NCBI GenBank assembly: GCA_016199925.1
Contig: JACQFT010000245.1
Span: 1 to 42,839, forward strand
DNA: 42,839 nucleotides
Source: Opitutia bacterium
Lineage (GTDB): Bacteria; Verrucomicrobiota; Verrucomicrobiia; Opitutales; Opitutaceae
Reading direction: 5' to 3'
Shown: positions 34,714 through 42,483 of the stretch, piece by piece
Layout of the letters: every line of letters starts with the position of its first letter
How positions within the stretch are numbered: position 1 is the stretch's first letter
Program-made: the position numbers and the translations under genes
The notes under the pieces: generated by a model
Told to the model about the DNA's origin: nothing
Database searches by the model: none
Seen by the model: the letters and a program-made list of their open reading frames with translations, nothing else

Positions 34714-34798
34714 GCGGGGCGCAGGATGGAACTCGTGGCGCGGCGACGAGCGCCGGCCCTGCACTCGGCGAATGACTGCACGGCGACGCGGACCGTGC

Positions 34799-36016
34799 TC
34801 AGATCGCGGCCGCCACCTCGCCGCCGGGGGCGACGGGGATGCACACGGCGATCTCGGTGCCGGCGCGCCGGCCGGTTTTCACCTGCAAAGTCCCGCCGAC
34901 ATACGCAGCGCGCTCGCGCATGCTGAGCAGGCCCAGCCCGCCGTTCACCGGCGAACGCGTGGGCGGATGGTCGGCGTCGAAACCGGCGCCGTCGTCGTCG
35001 ATCACGAGAAAGACTGCGTCGGCCGTCTGGTGGAGGCGCACGGTGACGCGGCGTGCGCGGGCGTGTTTTTCGACGTTCTTGAAGCATTCCTGCACGATGC
35101 GGTAGAGCGCCAGTTCGACCGGGGCGGGCAGCCGGCCGAGCGGTTGGACGCCGGCGAGGTTCACCTTCGCGCCGGTGCGGGCGGCGAATTCTTTGGCGGC
35201 CGCGCGCAACCCGGCGACGAGCCCCAGCAGCTCAAGGGTGCCGGGCCGCAGATTTCGCGAGATGCGCTCCACGGCGGCGCTGGTCTGGCTGAGCAGGTCG
35301 CGGAGTTTGACCGCCTCCGGCCGGGCGGGGCCGGAGTGGCCGGCAAGTTTGGCGACGAGCCCCTGGCTGTGAAAAAGCACGGCGCAGAGCGGCTGGGTGA
35401 TCTGGTCGTGCAGTTCGAGGGCGACGCTGCTGCGCTCGGCCTCCTGCACCTGCACGACGCGGTGCGCGAGCGCCCGGAGCAGCTCTTCGGTGCGGCGCGC
35501 TTCCGTGAGATCGGTGACGACCATGCCGATGGTCAGCCGACCGCGGCCGGTTTTTTCCCGCGCGCCGATGGAGAGCTGGACGGGCAACCGGGTGCCGTCG
35601 GCGGCGTGCAGCGGCACCAAAATCTTGGCGCCGGTTTTCGCGGCGTTTTTCAACAGCGCCCGCAGGGTGAGACGGTCGGCCGGCGCGAGGAACCGCCGGA
35701 AGGAGCCGCCGGTCACCTGCTCCAACGGGCAGCGGACCATGCGGGCGAACGCCTGGTTGGCGTAGAGAATCATTTTGTCGCGGGTCAGCGTGAGCGCGCC
35801 TTCGTTCATGGACTCGATGAGCACCCGGTAGGCGTGCTCGGCGCCCTCGAGGGTGAAGACTTGCCGGCCGGCCTGGCCGGCGCCCGCCAGGGTGTCGATC
35901 TCGCCGGCGCGGATGGCGCGGAGGGTTTCTTTGGCCTCCGCCAAACGGGCGCGGAGCCGGGCGACTTCGCGGGGCGGCGCGGGGCGGACGGAGCGTTTGG
36001 GGGGGAGCAGCTTCAC
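34799..36016 (-). CDS. PAS-HisKA_3 sensor histidine kinase of the Kai operon
   Basis: This 405-residue soluble kinase starts with GTG. Residues 10-60 form a coiled coil ending in ETLRAIRAGEIDTL and VFTLEGAEHAYRVLIESMNE, a leader often seen in such kinases. A PAS domain (about 62-175) follows, and a HisKA_3-type dimerisation domain with the probable phospho-acceptor His203 in SSVALELHDQITQPLCAVLF. The ATPase has the N-box LYRIVQECFKNVEKHARARR, DDDGAGF and GGLGLLSMRERAAYVGG. No membrane segment is present. Its start overlaps the stop of kaiB-1 (GTGA), so it is the last gene of the operon and a natural output or input partner of KaiC/KaiB. No response regulator is adjacent. Confidence 0.92.
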   Translation of the reverse strand: MKLLPPKRSVRPAPPREVARLRARLAEAKETLRAIRAGEIDTLAGAGQAGRQVFTLEGAEHAYRVLIESMNEGALTLTRDKMILYANQAFARMVRCPLEQVTGGSFRRFLAPADRLTLRALLKNAAKTGAKILVPLHAADGTRLPVQLSIGAREKTGRGRLTIGMVVTDLTEARRTEELLRALAHRVVQVQEAERSSVALELHDQITQPLCAVLFHSQGLVAKLAGHSGPARPEAVKLRDLLSQTSAAVERISRNLRPGTLELLGLVAGLRAAAKEFAARTGAKVNLAGVQPLGRLPAPVELALYRIVQECFKNVEKHARARRVTVRLHQTADAVFLVIDDDGAGFDADHPPTRSPVNGGLGLLSMRERAAYVGGTLQVKTGRRAGTEIAVCIPVAPGGEVAAAI

Positions 36017-36366
36017 ACGGTGAGCTTGCGGGCGGGGATCAGATCCAACTCGACGAACAGGCCGGTGATGTTCGCGAGGTTGCCGATGAACCGGCGCATG
36101 GGGCGGGGAAATTCGACGACGAGGGTAGGAGTCGCGACGATTTGGTTGGCGCGGGCGAGCTCGGGCTGCTGGTAGATGTCGATCACCTCCAGCGTGCAGC
36201 CGCCCTTCAGGTCGGCGGCGCAGAGTTGCTGGAGGTGGAGGACGGCCTGGCGGGAGCGGGCGGTGGCGCCGGCCACGAAGAGGCGCAGGACGAATTTGCT
36301 TCGGGGGCGGGCGGCTGGCCGCGGCTTCACGGTGGGCGCGGAGCGGCGGGATTTCTCGGGTTTCAA
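36013..36366 (-). CDS. kaiB: KaiB-like protein, divergent paralog
   Basis: A 117-residue protein with an N-terminal basic Pro/Arg/Lys-rich extension of about 23 residues, then a thioredoxin-like KaiB domain: KFVLRLFVAGATARSRQAVL, LEVIDIYQQPELARANQIVA, TPTLVVEFPRPMRRFIGNLA, ending ELDLIPARKLTV. The hallmarks VIDI..QPELA, I.ATPTL and P.P.RR.IGNL are kept. It is more diverged than its neighbour, notably in NITGLFVELD against the usual SD.E..L.GLDL. The start is TTG, 15 bases after the stop of the other kaiB; a GTG at 36330 is an alternative. It overlaps the kinase gene. It probably binds KaiC or a partner kinase. Confidence 0.87.
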   Translation of the reverse strand: MKPEKSRRSAPTVKPRPAARPRSKFVLRLFVAGATARSRQAVLHLQQLCAADLKGGCTLEVIDIYQQPELARANQIVATPTLVVEFPRPMRRFIGNLANITGLFVELDLIPARKLTV

Positions 36367-36381
36367 CGGCGGGCGGTCCGG

Positions 36382-36708
36382 TTAGACGGCGAGGCGCAAG
36401 TCCAGACCGACGAGCAGGAGCTCGGTGTCGGAGAGATTGCCGATGATGGTGCGGACGGGACTGGGCAACTTGCGCACGACGGTCGGGATCGCGAGGATTT
36501 GGTCGCCGCGGGCGAGCTGCGGTTGCTTCGCGAGATCGATCACGGTGATGCGGTAGCGGCCCTTGAGGTGGGTTTCGCAGACCTGCTTGAGGTTCGCGAG
36601 GGCCATGACCGACTTCGGCGTCTGGTCCATCACGTAGAGGCGCAGTTGCCAGAGTTTGGCCGGCCGGCGGCGGGCGGCGGGGCGCGGTTGGCGCGGCGGG
36701 GTTTTCAT
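36382..36708 (-). CDS. kaiB: KaiB protein
   Basis: A 108-residue protein with a short basic extension ([17 protein letters not shown]) followed by a KaiB domain close to the cyanobacterial one: [77 protein letters not shown]. In clocks KaiB is a fold-switching thioredoxin-like protein that binds the KaiC CI ring. The match suggests a KaiC-binding role here; fold switching cannot be judged. The ATG overlaps the TGA of kaiC (TGATG), so translation is coupled. Confidence 0.93.
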   Translation of the reverse strand: MKTPPRQPRPAARRRPAKLWQLRLYVMDQTPKSVMALANLKQVCETHLKGRYRITVIDLAKQPQLARGDQILAIPTVVRKLPSPVRTIIGNLSDTELLLVGLDLRLAV

Positions 36709-38465
36709 CAGAGTTTCCTCCCGTGCTTGGGCCGGCCCGGCGCGCTGGCGCCCACCTTGGCGTCGGCCTGGCGCAGGATGCCGGAGGCGGCGCGCTCGGA
36801 GGTGAGCATGAGGGTGCTGGTGCCGACCTGCTCGGCGATGCGCCGCAGTTCGGCGGATTCGCTTTCGTAGTCGGAGCGCAGCCCGCTGATCTGGCGGTCG
36901 ATGGCCGCGCGTTTGCGCTCCACTTCGCGCTTGAGCCGGGCGGCTTCCTGCTGGCTGGCGAGCACGGCGGCTTTCTCGAGGGCGTTTTGCGCTGCGCGGG
37001 CCGAGCCGGTCAGCACGCCGCTGGCGCCGATGTAGGCATCGACGACATCGACGCCGCGGTCGGAGATGAGGAACTCGCGGATTTGGTTCGAGTGCGCCAT
37101 GCCGCGGGCCTTGAGGACGTAGAGCACGCGGTTGCGTTCGCCGTTGCCCTCGAAGTCCTGGAGCAGAATCCACGAGTCCATGAGGGAGGACATGGCGGCT
37201 TCGCTCTGCTGGAGCGCGTGGCCGCCCTGGGTGAGGCTGGTGAAGAGCGAGGTGACCTGGCCGGCCTTCAGGTAGTCGATCAGGCGGGTGACCATGCCCT
37301 TGCCCTCGGAGTCGGTGCCGGAGCCCATCAGGCTGGTGATGGGGTCGATGATGACGACGTGGGGCTGGAACGCGGCGATCTCCTTGAACATCGTGGCCAG
37401 ATGCATCTCGAGGCCGTAGAGCGAGGGGCGGGCCGAGTGAAAGCGCAGCAGGCCGCGCTTGACGTGCGGCTCCAGCCGCAGGCCGATGGAGTGCATGTTG
37501 CGGATGATCTGGGCGGGCGACTCCTCGAAGGAGAAAAAGAGCACGCGCTCGCCGCGCCGGGCGGCGGCCTGGGCGAAATTGGCGGAGATGATGGTCTTGC
37601 CGGTGCCGGGGGTGCCGGTGAGCAAAATGCTGCTGCCGCGAAAAAAACCGCGGCCGCCCAGCATCGCGTCGAGCCGGGGGATGCCGGTGGCGATGCGTTC
37701 GCTCGACACCGTGTGGTTGAGCGACAACGAGGTGATCGGGAGCACGCTGATGCCGTCTTCGCCGATGAGGAACGGAAATTCGTTGGTGCCGTGCAGCGTG
37801 CCGCGGTATTTCACCACGCGGAGATGGCGGGTGGCGATCTGGTCGTTGACGCGGTGGTCGAGCACGATGACGCAGTCGGAGACATACTCCTCGAGGCCGT
37901 GGCGGGTCAGGGACTCGCGGCCGCGCTCGGCGGTGATGACGGCGGTGACGCCCTTGTCCTTGAGCCAGCGGAACAGCCGCTGCAACTCGGCGCGGAGCAC
38001 GGCCTCGTTCGGCAGGCTGGAGAACAGCACCTCCAGCGTGTCGAGCACGACGCGCTTGGCGCCCACGGAATCGATCGCATGGCCGAGGCGGACGAACAGG
38101 CCCTCGAGGTCATACGCGCCGCTCTCCTGGACTTCGCTGCGCTCGATGTGGACGTAGTCCACCACGATTTTCTTGCGCCGGACCAAGCCATCCAAGTCGA
38201 AGCCGAGCGAGGCGACGTTGGCCTTCAGCTCCGCCTCGGTCTCCTCGAACGCCATGAGCACGCCGGGCTCGCCGAACTCCACGGCGCCGCGCACGAGGAA
38301 TTCCGCGGCGAGCAACGTCTTGCCGCAACCCGCGCCGCCGCACACCAACGTCGGCCGACCGCGGGGCAGACCGCCGCTGGTGATCTCGTCGAGGCCCTGG
38401 ATGCCGGTCGGGCATTTGGGCAATCCTGTCTTCGGGGCGGAAGATCTTGGGCGGGGTTTTTTCAT
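36708..38465 (-). CDS. kaiC: KaiC-like double-domain ATPase
   Basis: This 585-residue protein has two RecA-like domains. CI has Walker A GGAGCGKT (43-50) and catalytic Glu74-Glu75 ([13 protein letters not shown]). CII has Walker A GTPGTGKT (284-291), Glu314-Glu315 ([14 protein letters not shown]) and Walker [14 protein letters not shown]. The segment [16 protein letters not shown] aligns with the cyanobacterial phosphosite region: Ser426-Ser427 fall where S. elongatus has Ser431-Thr432, and Ser421 at Thr426. After the CII core a long charged coiled coil (about 500-565, [20 protein letters not shown]) replaces the short cyanobacterial tail. The ATG at 38465 fits the family N-terminus ([20 protein letters not shown]). 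It is a likely hexameric autokinase/ATPase at the head of the kaiC-kaiB-kaiB-kinase operon. No kaiA is present. Confidence 0.93.
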   Translation of the reverse strand: MKKPRPRSSAPKTGLPKCPTGIQGLDEITSGGLPRGRPTLVCGGAGCGKTLLAAEFLVRGAVEFGEPGVLMAFEETEAELKANVASLGFDLDGLVRRKKIVVDYVHIERSEVQESGAYDLEGLFVRLGHAIDSVGAKRVVLDTLEVLFSSLPNEAVLRAELQRLFRWLKDKGVTAVITAERGRESLTRHGLEEYVSDCVIVLDHRVNDQIATRHLRVVKYRGTLHGTNEFPFLIGEDGISVLPITSLSLNHTVSSERIATGIPRLDAMLGGRGFFRGSSILLTGTPGTGKTIISANFAQAAARRGERVLFFSFEESPAQIIRNMHSIGLRLEPHVKRGLLRFHSARPSLYGLEMHLATMFKEIAAFQPHVVIIDPITSLMGSGTDSEGKGMVTRLIDYLKAGQVTSLFTSLTQGGHALQQSEAAMSSLMDSWILLQDFEGNGERNRVLYVLKARGMAHSNQIREFLISDRGVDVVDAYIGASGVLTGSARAAQNALEKAAVLASQQEAARLKREVERKRAAIDRQISGLRSDYESESAELRRIAEQVGTSTLMLTSERAASGILRQADAKVGASAPGRPKHGRKL

Positions 38466-38809
38466 GGAACGGCATCGTTTCAGCAATGTGTCCGAATAAG
38501 AACTACAATAGGCCCGCTGCGTATGGGGTCTTTCCCTGCCGGCCGGGTCCGGCAGACCGGCGGTGCCCGACCCGAGCCAGATTTCGCCGCAAAGCCGCGC
38601 AGCGAGACGCCGGCCGGGCATCAACCCAAGTTCCGCCGCCCGAAAACCGATCCTCCGTCCGGCGGAGAATTGCGCGATTCGGCCCCCGGGGTTTCGGCCC
38701 TGCACCGGCTTGCGGATTTCCCTCCCGCGGAGCCCCGGCGCCTGCCGGCGCCCTCTCCTCCGAAAGCGCTCCCGCGACGCGCGACGCGCGGCGGACCGCG
38801 GGTCGGCAG
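38466..38809. other. Leader region of the kai operon, no gene
   Basis: No convincing gene lies here. The first ~75 bases before kaiC are AT-richer; on the minus strand they contain CTATTGTAGTTCTTATTCGG, which could hold a promoter, but I cannot define -35 and -10 boxes with confidence. The remainder is GC-rich sequence without clear repeats. Confidence 0.4.
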
Positions 38810-38834
38810 AAGTGTCATATAATAAGTGACACTT
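38810..38834. repeat. 25-bp palindrome shared with 7004-7028
   Basis: AAGTGTCA, the 9-base spacer TATAATAAG and TGACACTT. Read on the minus strand, the copy at 7004-7028 has CAGTGTCA, TAGAATAAG and TGACACTG. The non-palindromic spacer is thus conserved in orientation, differing by one base. This suggests a directional protein site or an element end rather than a simple hairpin. Confidence 0.65.
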
Positions 38835-38854
38835 CCCTCTGCGGCCCGGTGGAG

Positions 38855-38875
38855 TTGTAACGTAATACGTTACAA
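38855..38875. promoter_or_regulatory. Perfect 21-bp AT-rich palindrome upstream of kai operon
   Basis: TTGTAACGTA, a central A and TACGTTACAA form a perfect dyad between the purK stop and the kai leader, 20 bp from the 25-bp palindrome. It might be an operator, a short terminator-like stem for a transcript, or a transposition target; the sequence alone does not decide. Confidence 0.5.
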
Positions 38876-38903
38876 GTTCCAGGCGGCGCCCGGACGCAGG
38901 GGG

Positions 38904-40028
38904 TCAGAGGCGGGCCTGGTATTTCCGGGCGAGTTCGAGGGCCATGTCGGCGTCGCGCGCGGTCACGGTGAAGTGGCCCATCTTGCGCCCGGGGCGCGGC
39001 TCGGCCTTGCCGTAGAGGTGGAGTTTCACCTGCGGTTGGGCAAGGAGCGTGCTCCAGTCGGGCGCGCGGTCGCGCCACGCGTCGCCGAGGAGATTCACCA
39101 TCACCACGGCCGGGGCTGTCAGCTCGACCGCGCCGAGCGGCAGGCCGCAGACGGCGCGCACCTGCTGTTCGAATTGCGAGGTCACGCACGCGTCGATCGT
39201 CCAGTGGCCGCTGTTGTGGGGGCGCGGCGCGAGCTCATTGACGAGCACGTGCCCGTCGGGCGTCACGAAAAACTCCACGCCCAGCACGCCGACGAGGTTG
39301 ATTTTCTCGGCGACGAGGCGGGCCAGTTTCTCCGCGGCGGCGCGCACGGCGGGCGCCACCCGCGCCGGCACGATGGAGAACTCGAGGATGTGGTTCGTGT
39401 GGATGTTCTCCGCGACGGGGAACACGCGGACGGCGGCTTTTTCCGAGCGTGCGACCACGACCGAGATTTCGCAGGCGAAATCCACGAACTGCTCGATCAC
39501 GACGGGCTGGCCGGCGAAACGCGCCGTGGCGGCGGGAAGGTCGGCCTCGCTCCGGACCTTGAGCTGGCCCTTGCCGTCGTAGCCGAAGTCGGCGGTCTTC
39601 ACCACGCAGGGCAGGCCGACCTCGCGGGCGCCCGCGGCGAGATCGGCCCCAGCGGCGACCTCGGCGAAGGCGGCGTGGGGAAAGCCGTTGGCGCGCAGCC
39701 AATTTTTTTCGCGCGAGCGGTTTTGCGCGGTCGCGAGCACGCTCCAGTGCGGATGCAGGCGGGTGAGGCTCGCAATGGCGCGCAGCGGCGCGGCGGGCAC
39801 GTTTTCGAATTCGTAGGTGACGACATCGCACCCGCGCGCGAACGCGGTGAGCGCCGCCACATCGTCGTAGGCGGCGTTGGTTTCTGCGTGCGCCACGGCG
39901 CCGGCCGGGCCGTTCGCCTGCGGTTCATAGACATGGACGCGGTAGCCGAGCCGCGTCGCGGCCTGCGCGAGCATCCGGCCGAGCTGGCCGCCGCCGAGGA
40001 CGCCGATGGTGCCGCCGGGAGGGATCAT
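38904..40028 (-). CDS. purK: N5-carboxyaminoimidazole ribonucleotide synthase
   Basis: A 374-residue ATP-grasp enzyme starting GGTIGVLGGGQLGRMLAQAA, with VVTYEFENVPAAPLRAIASL, VVKTADFGYDGKGQLKV (nucleotide binding), VIEQFVDFACEISVVVARSE and VLVNELAPRPHNSGHWTIDA (metal and phosphate binding). It carboxylates AIR to N5-CAIR with ATP and bicarbonate; PurE then converts the product to CAIR. The ATG at 40028 lies 11 bases after the purE stop. A GTG at 40043 would overlap that stop (GTGA) and has GAGG about ten bases upstream, so it is an equally good start. Confidence 0.95.
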   Translation of the reverse strand: MIPPGGTIGVLGGGQLGRMLAQAATRLGYRVHVYEPQANGPAGAVAHAETNAAYDDVAALTAFARGCDVVTYEFENVPAAPLRAIASLTRLHPHWSVLATAQNRSREKNWLRANGFPHAAFAEVAAGADLAAGAREVGLPCVVKTADFGYDGKGQLKVRSEADLPAATARFAGQPVVIEQFVDFACEISVVVARSEKAAVRVFPVAENIHTNHILEFSIVPARVAPAVRAAAEKLARLVAEKINLVGVLGVEFFVTPDGHVLVNELAPRPHNSGHWTIDACVTSQFEQQVRAVCGLPLGAVELTAPAVVMVNLLGDAWRDRAPDWSTLLAQPQVKLHLYGKAEPRPGRKMGHFTVTARDADMALELARKYQARL

Positions 40029-40039
40029 CGCTCCGGCGC

Positions 40040-40522
40040 TCACGGCAGTTTCGCCTCGAGCACCTTGGCGGTCTGCGCGGCGCGGAATTTCTTCCACGCG
40101 CGTTGCGTTTTCGCGTCGCTCTGGGCGAGCAGCGAGGCGGCGAAAAGCGCGGCGTTGATCGCGCCGGCCCGGCCGATGGCGAACGTCGCGACGGGCACGC
40201 CGGCCGGCATCTGCGCGATGGAGAGGAGCGAGTCGAGGCCGTGGAGCGTCTTGGATTCCACCGGCACGCCGAGCACGGGGAGCGTGGTGAGCGAGGCCGT
40301 CATGCCCGGCAGGTGAGCCGCGCCGCCGGCGCCGGCGATGATGACTTTCAGACCGCGGCGCTCGGCCGACCCGGCATAGTCGGCCATGAGCTTCGGCGTG
40401 CGGTGCGCGCTGACGACGCGCCGCTCGAACGGCACGCCGAGCGCCGCGAGCTGCGCGGCGGCGTGCTGCATCGTCTCCCAGTCCGACGTGCTGCCCATGA
40501 TGATTCCGACGAGTGGCTTCAT
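40040..40522 (-). CDS. purE: N5-carboxyaminoimidazole ribonucleotide mutase
   Basis: A 160-residue class I Pur[41 protein letters not shown] (active-site AHRTP), [55 protein letters not shown]. It rearranges N5-CAIR to CAIR and is the first gene of a purE-purK operon. The ATG at 40522 is the family start; upstream frame sequence is intergenic. The gene runs toward the kai operon, whose leader follows purK. Confidence 0.96.
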   Translation of the reverse strand: MKPLVGIIMGSTSDWETMQHAAAQLAALGVPFERRVVSAHRTPKLMADYAGSAERRGLKVIIAGAGGAAHLPGMTASLTTLPVLGVPVESKTLHGLDSLLSIAQMPAGVPVATFAIGRAGAINAALFAASLLAQSDAKTQRAWKKFRAAQTAKVLEAKLP

Positions 40523-40601
40523 GCGGGAGCAGTAAGGCGCGGACGGAGAGCGGTTCAACCTCAACTTCCGGCACAAAAAGGCCACGTCCCCGACCGCTGC
40601 C

Positions 40602-40655
40602 CACTGCTCACCGCTCACTGTTCACCGCTCACTGCTCACTGTTCACCGCTCACCC
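40602..40655. repeat. Heptanucleotide tandem repeat upstream of purE
   Basis: About 7.7 units of a 7-base motif CAC(T/C)G(C/T)T: CACTGCT, CACCGCT, CACTGTT, CACCGCT, CACTGCT, CACTGTT, CACCGCT, CACCC. It ends 2 bp before the stop codon of the minus-strand gene at 40658 and lies 80 bp upstream of purE. Slippage here could change the spacing between the two genes. Confidence 0.85.
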
Positions 40656-40657
40656 GA

Positions 40658-42472
40658 CTACAGCAGCGGCGTGCCTTTCGGGACGATGACGAGGACGGTG
40701 CCGGCGACTTTGTCGTGCCAAGATTGCTTGTCGTCGTCGAACGCGACCCAGATGAAGCCGAGGCCGGCGACGGCGAGCGACAGGAACGCGGTCAGGGCGC
40801 GGATGACGCTCACGCCCCAGTCGAGCGGGCGGTCGTCGAGGCGGACCAGGCGCAGGCCGCAGACGACGCCGCCGACGGTCGTGCCCTTCGTCGTCCACAT
40901 CACGACGTGATAAACGGCGAACCAAAAGGGGAACGAACCGCCGAAATGGAACCAGTTGAAAATCCCGTCCAGCATCCCGAAGACCATGCCGACGAGGACG
41001 AGGTCGAGCAGGGTCGCGCCGAGCCGCCGCCAGAAACCCGCCCGGGGCAAGGTGGCGGCCGAGAGGATGACCGGCGGTTGCCACCCGGGCGCCGCGCCGG
41101 CTGCCGCAGCCACCGAAGGCGCCGCCGTGGCCGCCGCGGCCGAGCCGTCGGCGGGCACCGCTGCGCCCGCCGCGACGCCGAGGACCGGCGGCACGGGCGG
41201 CGCCGGCGGCGTCAGCGGCTTGGCGGGAGCGGGCGGACGGCTGCTCTGGTAGGAAAGCAGCAGCGTGTAGACGACGACGCCCAGACCGAGCACGCCGATG
41301 AGCTTGTAAACCACGAACCCGAGGACCGGCACGGTGTAGAGGAGGAGCATGATCGCGCCGCCGACGAGCACGCTGAAAAACGGCTGCGCCAGCGGTCCGT
41401 CGCCAAAGAGTTTGGTGAGGCGGCGGCCGAGCCAGGCGAGCATGACCACCTTGCCGAAGAGTCCGGCGAAAAACAGTCCCAGGGCGAACAGCGGGATCAA
41501 TACGATCCCGATGCCGATGGCGAGGGTGAGCAGCAGCAGCAGAAAAGCCACCGGCGTCAGCAACATCGCCAGCAGGGCCGCGAGGAGGGACCGGCCCGGC
41601 CGCTCCTCGAGGGTCTGCACGCACTTCGCCACGCCACCCGGCGCGATCAGCGCCACGAGGGCATACAGGCCCAGGAACGCGAAGGCGATGCACCACGCCC
41701 ACACTAGGTGGACGTCGAACGCCAGGGGCCGCCCGTAGAGGAGGCACTCGTTGAACCAAGTGTGCAAGCCGGTGAAATCGAAGCCGTGCCCGCCGAGGGC
41801 GATGCGCTGCACCTCGCCGCGCACCACGGCGGTGGGCGCGCGTTGCACGCTGCCGCCGATGCAAACCAAATTCCCCTCGACCACCGCGTCCGGCCCGAGC
41901 TCGATGTCGCCGAGCACGGCGACGACTTCGCCTCCGACGTGGCCGTTGACGTAGGTGTTGCCGAGCACCGAGACCGCCGCGTCGCCCACGCTGCCCCCGG
42001 TCACCCGCGTGTGGCCGAGGACCGAGACGACGGCGTCGCCGACCTGGCCCGACGATGTGGAGGAACCGAAAACCGACACGACGGCATCGCCGACTTCGCC
42101 GGCGGAGGTCGAGGAACCGAAAACGGAAACCACCACGTCGGCCTTTTCGCCGGCCGCGAGGGTGCTGTTGTCAAACACGCTGACGCGCTCGCTGCCCGAA
42201 TGCCGCTGCCGGCCGTGGTCGCGCGTCCGGTGGAGTTTGCCGGGTTTCGGCCGCGGGGCCGGGGCCTCGGCCGGCGCCGCCTCGGCCGCCGGCGCCGCCT
42301 CCCCTTCGTCCACGGCCGCCGCTTCGTCTTTGGTCGGCGGAAGAGCGGGCGCGGGCGATTCGGCCGAAGCCGGCGCCGGCGCGGGGGGCGGCGGGGTGTC
42401 GGCGGCGCCGCCGAGCGCGAGTCCGAAGAGCAGCCAGAGCGCGGACAGGAGGGAGAGACGAAGTTTTTTCAT
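40658..42472 (-). CDS. Membrane protein with beta-repeat (bactofilin-like) N-terminal region and RDD C-terminal domain
   Basis: The 604-residue protein has a signal-like N-terminus (RLSLLSALWLLFGLALGGAA), an Ala/Pro/Glu-rich spacer and then a series of short beta repeats (about residues 100-220). In these, VVSVFGSSTSAGEVGDAVVS, VLGHTRVTGGSVGDAAVS and VLGNTYVNGHVGGEVVAVLG repeat with roughly 18-20-residue period, as in right-handed beta-helical polymer-forming (bactofilin-type) proteins. About four membrane helices follow (AFAFLGLYALVALIAP, LLAALLAMLLTPVAFLLLLL and others), then a Pro/Ala linker and an RDD domain (AGFWRRLGATLLDLVLVGMV to DDDKQSWHDKVAGTVLVIVP). The function is unknown. It lies 11 bases downstream of the next gene in the same operon. 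Confidence 0.82.
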   Translation of the reverse strand: MKKLRLSLLSALWLLFGLALGGAADTPPPPAPAPASAESPAPALPPTKDEAAAVDEGEAAPAAEAAPAEAPAPRPKPGKLHRTRDHGRQRHSGSERVSVFDNSTLAAGEKADVVVSVFGSSTSAGEVGDAVVSVFGSSTSSGQVGDAVVSVLGHTRVTGGSVGDAAVSVLGNTYVNGHVGGEVVAVLGDIELGPDAVVEGNLVCIGGSVQRAPTAVVRGEVQRIALGGHGFDFTGLHTWFNECLLYGRPLAFDVHLVWAWCIAFAFLGLYALVALIAPGGVAKCVQTLEERPGRSLLAALLAMLLTPVAFLLLLLTLAIGIGIVLIPLFALGLFFAGLFGKVVMLAWLGRRLTKLFGDGPLAQPFFSVLVGGAIMLLLYTVPVLGFVVYKLIGVLGLGVVVYTLLLSYQSSRPPAPAKPLTPPAPPVPPVLGVAAGAAVPADGSAAAATAAPSVAAAAGAAPGWQPPVILSAATLPRAGFWRRLGATLLDLVLVGMVFGMLDGIFNWFHFGGSFPFWFAVYHVVMWTTKGTTVGGVVCGLRLVRLDDRPLDWGVSVIRALTAFLSLAVAGLGFIWVAFDDDKQSWHDKVAGTVLVIVPKGTPLL

Positions 42473-42483
42473 GGGGAAGATTT

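Noticed and set aside
36708-38465. KaiC-like gene as a single-domain RadA/GvpD-type ATPase
   Set aside because: Two complete RecA domains, each with Walker A and the EE pair, plus adjacent kaiB genes, fit double-domain KaiC.
38466-38903. A hidden kaiA-like gene upstream of kaiC
   Set aside because: No open frame with plausible composition on either strand in this gap; the neighbouring genes are clearly purK and kaiC.
40602-40655. Heptamer array as a CRISPR or origin iteron set
   Set aside because: Units are 7 bases and directly adjacent, without spacers; no dnaA/rep gene or DnaA boxes nearby.
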